DNA from: Pseudomonas frederiksbergensis
Lineage (GTDB): Bacteria; Pseudomonadota; Gammaproteobacteria; Pseudomonadales; Pseudomonadaceae
Assembly (NCBI RefSeq): GCF_003732705.1
Contig: NZ_MOBR01000004.1
Coordinates: 1 to 64,000 of the forward strand
DNA: 64,000 bases
Reading direction: 5' to 3'
Positions 58,110 to 64,000 of this stretch are shown here, one piece after another. Each line of letters begins with the position of its first letter. The stretch's first letter is position 1. The notes beneath the pieces were generated by a model. That model ran no database searches and was not told where the DNA came from. It worked only from the letters and a program-made list of their open reading frames with translations. Both the position numbers and the translations under genes were made by a program.

Positions 58110-59068
58110 CCGATGAACGCCTCACGGTCTTGCTTGAGCAGGGTCAGCAACCAGACGAAATCGTCCGGAAGTGGTGATTCCCAGCTCATGCGTTTACCGG
58201 TGGTCGGATGATCCAGCTCCAGGAACCGCGCATGCAGGGCCTGACGCGGGAAAGCCTTCAACGATTCGACCATGGTCACACTGGCTGCCGGCGGGATGCG
58301 GAAACGACCGCCGTAGGCAGGATCTCCGACCAACGGGTAGTTGATGTGGGCCATGTGCACACGAATCTGGTGCGTACGACCGGTTTCCAGCTTCACCCGC
58401 ACATGCGTGTGGGAGCGGAAACGTTCGAGCACGCGGTAGTGGCTGACGGCTTGCTTGCCGCCTTCCATCACCGCCATGCGCTGGCGTTGCTGGCCGTGAC
58501 GACCGATCGGCGCGTTGATCTTGCCACCGGCCGTTACCACGCCGATCACGATGCACTCGTAGATCCGGCTGACGCTGCGGCTCTGCAACTGTGTAACCAG
58601 CTGCGTCTGCGCTTGAATGGTCTTGGCCACCACCATCAGACCGGTGGTGTCCTTGTCCAGGCGATGCACGATACCGGCGCGGGGCACATTGATAATGTCC
58701 GGCACATGGTGCAGCAAGGCGTTGAGCAAGGTGCCGTCAGCGTGACCGGCAGCCGGATGCACCACCAGGCCCGCTGGCTTGTTGATGACCAGGATGTCGT
58801 CATCTTCGTAGACGATGTCCAGCTCAATGTCCTGAGCGATCCATTCGCCCTGAGCTTCCTGCTCGGCAGTGAGTTCAAGAATGGCACCACCATGAACAAT
58901 GTCTCGCGGGCGGATAACCGCCCCATCCACAGTCAGGCGGCCGTCTTTGATCCAGGCGGAAAGGCGCGAGCGCGAGTGCTCAGCGAATAATTGTGCGGCG
59001 ACTTGATCGAGGCGTTGGCCGCCCAATTCGGACGGCACCTCTGCGCGAAGTTCAATTTTATCGGACAT
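58106..59068 (-). CDS. rluD: 23S rRNA pseudouridine(1911/1915/1917) synthase RluD
   Basis: 320 residues from the ATG at 59068 ([15 protein letters not shown]). N-terminal S4 domain (about 18-75; [23 protein letters not shown]) and a RluA-type catalytic domain with [14 protein letters not shown] containing the catalytic Asp. It modifies helix 69 of 23S rRNA, needed for ribosome assembly. Divergent from bamD, the common arrangement (bamD-rluD-pgeF-clpB). Confidence 0.95.
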   Translation of the reverse strand: MSDKIELRAEVPSELGGQRLDQVAAQLFAEHSRSRLSAWIKDGRLTVDGAVIRPRDIVHGGAILELTAEQEAQGEWIAQDIELDIVYEDDDILVINKPAGLVVHPAAGHADGTLLNALLHHVPDIINVPRAGIVHRLDKDTTGLMVVAKTIQAQTQLVTQLQSRSVSRIYECIVIGVVTAGGKINAPIGRHGQQRQRMAVMEGGKQAVSHYRVLERFRSHTHVRVKLETGRTHQIRVHMAHINYPLVGDPAYGGRFRIPPAASVTMVESLKAFPRQALHARFLELDHPTTGKRMSWESPLPDDFVWLLTLLKQDREAFIG

Positions 59069-59219
59069 GCTCAGACTAGGCGTCGGCACAGCCTTTGGTT
59101 TCGGCTGCGCGCTTGTGGTTAAATACGGCGTCTTTTGCCCCGAGGCTATTCAACGGGGCGCTCATCATAACAGGACGGCCCCGCCCAAGACAGCGGCCGT
59201 CATAGGGACGCAAGCCGCC

Positions 59220-60242
59220 ATGCAAGTGAAACACCTGCTGCTGATCGCCATCCTCGCATTGACCGCTGCTTGCTCATCGAAGGAAGTCGTAGACGAAAAC
59301 CTGAGCGAAGTCGAGCTGTACCAGCAGGCTCAGCACGATCTGGACAACAATAGCTACACCGCCGCCACAGCCAAGCTGAAGGCGCTGGAGTCGCGTTATC
59401 CGTTCGGGCGCTATGCTGATCAGGCTCAACTCGAGCTCATCTACGCCAACTACAAGAACGCCGAGCCTGAGGCTGCGAAGTCTGCCGCCGAGCGTTTCAT
59501 TCGTTTGCACCCACAGCATCCGAACGTGGATTACGCGTATTACCTCAAGGGTCTGACTTCCTTTGACCAGGACGTCGGCCTGCTGGCGCGCTTCCTGCCG
59601 CTGGACATGACCAAGCGTGACCCGGGCGCTGCCCGCGACTCGTACAACGAGTTCGCCCAGCTCACCAGCCGCTACCCGAACAGCCGCTACTCGCCGGATG
59701 CCAAGCAGCGCATGATTTACCTGCGCAACCTACTGGCCTCCTACGAGATTCACGTTGCCGACTACTACCTGACCCGTCAGGCCTATGTCGCCGCCGCGAA
59801 CCGTGGTCGTTATGTGGTGGAAAACTTCCAGGAAACCCCATCGGTCGGTGACGGTCTGGCGGTGATGGTCGAGGCCTACCAGCGCCTGCACCTGGACGAA
59901 CTGGCCAACACCAGCCTCGAAACCCTGAAGCTCAACTACCCGAACCACCCAAGCCTGGTGGACGGTCAGTTCAAGCCATCGGTCGACGAAGCGGACAACC
60001 GTTCGTGGCTGAGCAAGGCCACCTTGGGCCTGATCGAATCCCGTCCGCCGCTGCCGCCGGGTGAAACCCGCGCCAACCAGGACGTGCAGAAGCAATTCCA
60101 GGACGCCAAAGACGCGATTCCGAACGATCTCAAGCCTAGAGACAGCAACGGCGACGTGATCGAAGAAGAGCAACACGAAGCGGAAGGCAACAACAGCGAC
60201 CGTTCGTGGTTCAGCTACATGACCTTCGGTGTGTTCGACTGA
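59220..60242 (+). CDS. bamD: Outer membrane assembly lipoprotein BamD
   Basis: 340 residues from the ATG at 59220 ([18 protein letters not shown]), lipobox LTAAC with Cys18. Five TPR-like helical pairs (about 30-245), with [19 protein letters not shown] and [21 protein letters not shown]. Essential partner of BamA in folding outer-membrane proteins. The C-terminal 80-residue charged tail is longer than in E. coli BamD (245 aa) and is typical for Pseudomonas. The leader contains a GCCCCG/CGGGGC hairpin at 59137-59159. Confidence 0.96.
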   Translation: MQVKHLLLIAILALTAACSSKEVVDENLSEVELYQQAQHDLDNNSYTAATAKLKALESRYPFGRYADQAQLELIYANYKNAEPEAAKSAAERFIRLHPQHPNVDYAYYLKGLTSFDQDVGLLARFLPLDMTKRDPGAARDSYNEFAQLTSRYPNSRYSPDAKQRMIYLRNLLASYEIHVADYYLTRQAYVAAANRGRYVVENFQETPSVGDGLAVMVEAYQRLHLDELANTSLETLKLNYPNHPSLVDGQFKPSVDEADNRSWLSKATLGLIESRPPLPPGETRANQDVQKQFQDAKDAIPNDLKPRDSNGDVIEEEQHEAEGNNSDRSWFSYMTFGVFD

Positions 60243-60257
60243 CACCACAGGCTGTGC

Positions 60258-60288
60258 AAAAAGGGAGACTCTCGAGTCTCCCTTTTTT
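60258..60288 (+). terminator. bamD terminator
   Basis: AAAAGGGAGACT and AGTCTCCCTTTT pair around CTCG, with a T6 run. Confidence 0.95.
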
Positions 60289-60367
60289 ATTGTCGCGATT
60301 TATTACGCTGTGCGCCTGACATGTCCTTGGCTAAACTGCCTGATCATCATTCGAAAAGCAGCCCACC

Positions 60368-60601
60368 ATGGTTCGTTTACTGTTCTGGATCGCCCTGATT
60401 GCCGCAGCGGTATGGTTTTGGCGCAAGTTCAAGGGTTCGGCTTCCGTCTCCCGGCCCAATGCCGAACTGGAAGCGGCGCCAATGGTTCGCTGTGCCCACT
60501 GCGGCGTGCACCTGCCCCGTGATCGTGCGCTGAGCCTTCAACAACAGTGGTATTGCAGCCAGGCTCACCTTGAGCAAGGCCCGGGCTCCAGTGATCGCTG
60601 A
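60368..60601 (+). CDS. PP0621 family small protein
   Basis: 77 residues. An N-terminal transmembrane helix (LLFWIALIAAAVWFW) is followed by a zinc-ribbon-like pair CAHCG at 42-46 and YCSQAH at 62-67. The CxxC...CxxxH pattern suggests zinc binding on the cytoplasmic side. Found immediately upstream of pilS in pseudomonads. Overlaps the pilS start. Function unknown. Confidence 0.82.
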   Translation: MVRLLFWIALIAAAVWFWRKFKGSASVSRPNAELEAAPMVRCAHCGVHLPRDRALSLQQQWYCSQAHLEQGPGSSDR

Positions 60602-62180
60602 GGCTTCCAGCCCCGGCAGCAAACAGGCCCAGCGACTGCTGCGCCTCTATCATCTTTACCGTTTAAGCGTCGGCATCACCTTGGTGCTGTTGATCTCCAG
60701 CAACATGGACAACCAGCTGCTGACGTTCGCCAATAACGACCTGCTGCGCAGCGGCAGTTGGTTGTACCTGGTGCTGAACATCTTGTTGGTGGTGTTCCTG
60801 GAGAACACCCGGCGTCCGGCGCAATTGTTCAGCCTGACGCTGGTCGACGTCTTGCTGCTATGCGGTCTGTTCTACGCCGCTGGCGGTGTGGCCAGCGCCA
60901 TTGGCAATTTATTGATCGTGTCGGTGGCCATCGGCAACACCCTGTTGCGCGGGCGGATCGGCCTGTTGATTGCCGCGGTCGCAGCCCTGGGCATCGTCGG
61001 TTTGAGTTTCCTGCAGAGCTTCTCCCGCCCCACCAGCCCCAGCGACTACCTGCAAGCCGGCACCCTTGGCGCCCTGTGTTTTGCTGCGGCGTTGCTGGTG
61101 CAGGGGTTGATCCGGCGCCTGGAAGTCAGCGAACACCTGGCCGAGCAGCGGGCCAGTGAAGTCATCGGCCTGGAGGCGCTCAACGCACTGATCCTGCAAC
61201 GCATGCGCACCGGCATTCTGGTACTCGACGACCAGCGGCGGGTGCAACTGGCCAACCACAGCGCCCTGTCCCTGCTGGGTCAGGAACGTCTCGACGGCGA
61301 GTTGATCGATGATTACTCACCGACCTTGGTTGAACGCCTGCAACTGTGGCTCAACAACCCGACCTTGCGACCGCAAAGCCTGAAAATCGCCCGTTCCGGC
61401 CTGGAGCTGCAACCGAGCTTCATTGCCCTGGACCAAAGCCCGCACCATCAGACCCTGATCTTTCTTGAAGACCTCGCCCAGATCGCCCAGCAGGCGCAGC
61501 AACTGAAACTCGCTGCCCTGGGTCGCTTGACCGCCGGTATCGCCCACGAGATCCGCAATCCGCTGGGCGCCGTTAGTCATGCCGCGCAGTTGCTGCAGGA
61601 ATCCGAGGAACTGAACGGCGCGGATCGGCGTCTGACCCAGATTATCCAAGACCACTCTCAGAGAATGAATCGGGTTATCGAAAACGTCCTGCAACTGTCC
61701 CGCCGCCAGCAAACCACCCCGCAACGACTCGATCTGAAGCCGTGGCTCGAGCAGTTCGTCGCCGAAACCCGTGAGGCCGCGACCGAACGCCAGCAGATTC
61801 ACCTGCGCATCGGCATGGGCTACTTCAAAACGCTGATGGACCCGAATCAGTTGACGCAGGTTCTCGACAACTTATTGCGCAATGCCTGGCGTCACAGCGG
61901 CTTGACCCATGAAACCGCCGAGGTCTGGCTGGAGCTGTTTGTCGACGCTGACAGCCAGCTGCCGGTCCTCGAAGTGCTGGACAACGGCCCCGGTGTGGCG
62001 CCGGACCAGCAGGCCCATTTGTTCGAACCCTTCTTCACCACCAGTAGCCAAGGCACTGGCCTGGGGCTTTATCTGTCCCGTGAGCTGTGCGAAAGCAACC
62101 AGGCCCGCCTAGACTTCAAACCACGCCAAGGCGGCGGCTGCTTTCGCATCACCTTTGCACACGGACGGAAACAAAGTTGA
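60591..62180 (+). CDS. pilS: Two-component sensor kinase PilS
   Basis: 529 residues from a GTG at 60591 (VIAEASSPGSKQ); a TTG at 60570 would add seven residues, and neither has a strong ribosome binding site. Six transmembrane helices (about 20-180), PAS domain (about 195-300), HisKA with phospho-acceptor His319 in IAHEIRNPLGAV, and HATPase_c (NGPGV, GTGLGLYL). PilS senses PilA level in the membrane and controls PilR. Overlaps the PP0621-family gene by 11 nt, suggesting cotranscription. Confidence 0.93.
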   Translation: MIAEASSPGSKQAQRLLRLYHLYRLSVGITLVLLISSNMDNQLLTFANNDLLRSGSWLYLVLNILLVVFLENTRRPAQLFSLTLVDVLLLCGLFYAAGGVASAIGNLLIVSVAIGNTLLRGRIGLLIAAVAALGIVGLSFLQSFSRPTSPSDYLQAGTLGALCFAAALLVQGLIRRLEVSEHLAEQRASEVIGLEALNALILQRMRTGILVLDDQRRVQLANHSALSLLGQERLDGELIDDYSPTLVERLQLWLNNPTLRPQSLKIARSGLELQPSFIALDQSPHHQTLIFLEDLAQIAQQAQQLKLAALGRLTAGIAHEIRNPLGAVSHAAQLLQESEELNGADRRLTQIIQDHSQRMNRVIENVLQLSRRQQTTPQRLDLKPWLEQFVAETREAATERQQIHLRIGMGYFKTLMDPNQLTQVLDNLLRNAWRHSGLTHETAEVWLELFVDADSQLPVLEVLDNGPGVAPDQQAHLFEPFFTTSSQGTGLGLYLSRELCESNQARLDFKPRQGGGCFRITFAHGRKQS

Positions 62181-62182
62181 AC

Positions 62183-63523
62183 ATGAGCCCACGGCAAAAA
62201 GTCCTGATCGTCGACGACGAACCGGATATCCGCGAACTCCTGGAAATCACCCTGGGACGGATGAAACTCGACACTTTCAGTGCCCGCAACCTCGGCGAAG
62301 CCCAGGCCCTGCTGGGCCGGGAAACATTCGATCTGTGCCTGACCGACATGCGCCTGCCCGATGGCACGGGTCTGGAACTGGTGCAACACATCCAGCAACG
62401 TTATCCCCAAGTGCCGGTGGCCATGATCACGGCCTATGGCAGCCTGGAAACCGCCATCAACGCCCTCAAGGCCGGCGCCTTCGATTTCCTGACCAAACCG
62501 GTGGACCTCGCCCGCTTGCGGGAGCTGGTCACCAGCGCCTTGCGCCTGCCTGCTCCGGGTGGCGCCGGTACCGCCATCGATCGCCGGTTGCTGGGCGATT
62601 CACTGCCGATGCGCAGCCTGCGCAAGCAAATAGACAAACTGGCCCGCAGCCAGGCCCCGGTGTACATCAGTGGCGAATCCGGCAGCGGCAAGGAGTTGGT
62701 CGCCCGCCTGATCCACGAACAAGGCCCACGCGCCAACCGGCCTTTCGTACCGGTCAACTGCGGGGCGATACCGTCGGAATTGATGGAAAGCGAATTCTTC
62801 GGCCATCGCAAGGGCAGTTTCAGCGGTGCCATCGAAGACAAACCCGGATTGTTCCAGGCAGCCCATGGCGGCACGTTATTCCTCGACGAAGTAGCGGATT
62901 TGCCGCTGGCGATGCAGGTCAAACTGCTGCGGGCGATTCAGGAAAAAGCCGTGCGTAGCGTCGGCGGCCAGCAGGAAATCGTGGTCGATGTGCGCATCCT
63001 CTGCGCCACCCACAAAGACCTCGACGCGGAAGTCAGCGCCGAACGTTTTCGCCAGGATTTGTACTACCGGCTCAACGTGATCGAGCTGCGTGTCCCGCCC
63101 TTGCGCGAACGCCGGGACGATATCGAGACACTGGCCAGTCATGTGCTCAAGCGACTGGCGGCCGGCACTGGCCACCCCGCCACCAAACTGCACCCGCAAG
63201 CCCTTGAAGCGCTGAAAGGCTACCGCTTCCCGGGCAATGTGCGGGAACTGGAGAACATGCTCGAGCGTGCTCACACCTTGTGCGAGAACAAACAAATCGA
63301 AGCTGGCGACTTGCGCCTGGCCGAAGGCAACTGCGCCGCTGAAACGGGCGTGCCGGACCTGACGCGGATCGACAATCTGGAAGATTATCTGGAAAACGTC
63401 GAGCGCAAACTCATCCTCCAGGCTTTGGAGGAAACCCGCTGGAACCGCACGGCAGCGGCACAGCGGTTGAATTTGTCGTTTCGATCGATGCGCTACAGGC
63501 TCAAGAAGTTAGGCCTGGATTGA
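62183..63523 (+). CDS. pilR: NtrC-family response regulator PilR
   Basis: 446 residues from the ATG at 62183 (MSPRQKVLIVDDEPD). Receiver with Asp55 (LTDMRLPDG), sigma-54 AAA+ domain with Walker A GESGSGKE, and the sigma-54 contact loop reading GSFSGA (about 211-216) instead of the canonical GAFTGA. Fis-type C-terminal HTH (NRTAAAQRLNLSFRSMRYRLKK). It activates pilA through sigma-54; the target promoter is at 42779-42794. Starts 2 bp after pilS. Confidence 0.97.
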   Translation: MSPRQKVLIVDDEPDIRELLEITLGRMKLDTFSARNLGEAQALLGRETFDLCLTDMRLPDGTGLELVQHIQQRYPQVPVAMITAYGSLETAINALKAGAFDFLTKPVDLARLRELVTSALRLPAPGGAGTAIDRRLLGDSLPMRSLRKQIDKLARSQAPVYISGESGSGKELVARLIHEQGPRANRPFVPVNCGAIPSELMESEFFGHRKGSFSGAIEDKPGLFQAAHGGTLFLDEVADLPLAMQVKLLRAIQEKAVRSVGGQQEIVVDVRILCATHKDLDAEVSAERFRQDLYYRLNVIELRVPPLRERRDDIETLASHVLKRLAAGTGHPATKLHPQALEALKGYRFPGNVRELENMLERAHTLCENKQIEAGDLRLAEGNCAAETGVPDLTRIDNLEDYLENVERKLILQALEETRWNRTAAAQRLNLSFRSMRYRLKKLGLD

Positions 63524-63530
63524 AGGCCCC

Positions 63531-63622
63531 TTCGCGAGCAGGCTCGCTCCCACAGTTGATCTGAGGTGTTCTCAGATTATGTGTTCATCGCTGAACCCTG
63601 TGGGAGCGAGCCTGCTCGCGAA
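63531..63622. repeat. REP pair, inverted arrangement
   Basis: TTCGCGAGCAGGCTCGCTCC and, inverted, GGAGCGAGCCTGCTCGCGAA lie outermost, with the 'cccaca/tgtggg' ends inside and 43-45 bp between them. Same arrangement as at 51443-51505. Confidence 0.9.
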
Positions 63623-63653
63623 GACAATCTGACAGGCGCGGAAAACTCTGCGG

Positions 63654-64000
63654 TTAAATCCGCCCCTCTGGCGCATACGGCGCCGGATCAATAATCGGCG
63701 CCCTGCCCAGCATCACATCCGCAAACAACTGACACGACGCCGGCGCCAGCACCAGCCCATTGCGGTAATGCCCGCAGTTGAGCCAGAGACCGGCGAAACC
63801 CGGCACCCGGCCGATATACGGGATGCCTTCCGGCGAACCCGGCCGCAAACCGGCCCAGTGCCCCACCACCTCGGCATCGGCCAACGCCGGAATCAACTCC
63901 ACGGCCGAGGCTTTCAGGCTTTCCAGCGCCGACTCGGTCGGGGTCTTGTCGAATCCTTCGTGCTCCAGCGTACTGCCGATCAGGATATGCCCGTCACGCC
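63654..64000 (-). CDS. thiO: Glycine oxidase ThiO (partial, C-terminal part)
   Basis: About 115 C-terminal residues; the gene continues past the right edge. The sequence reads GHILIGSTLEHEGFDK, then AVELIPALADAEVVGHWAGLRPGSPEGIPYIG and LWLNCGHYRNGLVLAPAS, the substrate/FAD-contacting C-terminal region of the DAO family. ThiO makes dehydroglycine for thiamine thiazole synthesis. In P. aeruginosa the same gene follows pilR. Confidence 0.9.
   Translation of the reverse strand, partial: RDGHILIGSTLEHEGFDKTPTESALESLKASAVELIPALADAEVVGHWAGLRPGSPEGIPYIGRVPGFAGLWLNCGHYRNGLVLAPASCQLFADVMLGRAPIIDPAPYAPEGRI

Overview
The window is a chromosomal segment of a fluorescent-group Pseudomonas. The evidence is GC-rich, codon-biased genes, Pseudomonas-specific RNAs and regulators (PrrF, CrcZ, CbrX/CbrA/CbrB, PilS/PilR), the gene order familiar from the P. 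aeruginosa PA4690-PA4740 and PA4525-PA4548 blocks joined together, and ten pairs of inverted REP sequences (REPIN-type) between genes. There is no prophage, insertion sequence, integron or CRISPR array; this is core genome punctuated by short repeats.

Layout. 1-140: promoter and leader of a ribosomal RNA operon running off the left edge. 138-6201 (minus): msrPQ (periplasmic methionine sulfoxide repair), pssA (phosphatidylserine synthase), and the ilvI-ilvH-ilvC branched-chain amino acid operon behind a roughly 300-nt leader. 6522-12577: a DUF4124 protein, yqcC, a TPR lipoprotein, mrcB (PBP1B), a kinase-like bifunctional protein and a pentapeptide-repeat protein. 12864-18206: an iron/heme locus consisting of a TfoX-C protein, cbpA, the Fur-controlled sRNA PrrF, and phuTUVW heme import, divergent from a small Rieske protein. 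18203-21950: sfsA, an aminotransferase, dksA, gluQ. 22026-28739: the carbon catabolite module cbrX-cbrA-cbrB-crcZ followed by pcnB. 28743-33730: folK, panB-panC, panD, pgi. 34058-41390: acs, a DUF2236 protein, an rRNA-methyltransferase-like protein, DUF748 and DUF2845 proteins.

41656-51417: a BON-domain protein with a sigma-54-type promoter, pilA facing pilB-pilC-pilD, coaE-yacG, an ECF-type permease, DUF1780-MOSC-DUF3094 and a type II NADH dehydrogenase. 51729-54389: an EF-hand protein preceded by a highly structured 5' region, a chemoreceptor and four tRNA genes (Asn, Pro, Lys, Pro). 54688-64000: clpB (sigma-32-type promoter), pgeF-rluD, bamD, a PP0621-family protein, pilS-pilR and the C-terminal part of thiO.

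Regulatory logic visible in the DNA: Fur boxes at prrF and phuT; sigma-54 (-24/-12) promoters at crcZ, pilA and the BON gene; both activators (CbrB, PilR) and both cognate kinases (CbrA, PilS) are in the window; a stringent-type tRNA promoter with dksA nearby. The least explained signals are cis-acting: a 10-bp hairpin burying the msrP ribosome binding site, a multi-helix 5' region whose basal helix abuts the EF-hand gene's ribosome binding site, a branched-chain-rich 22-codon reading frame just before ilvI, repeated GTAAC boxes upstream of both crcZ and panB, and a mrcB promoter that predicts a leaderless mRNA.
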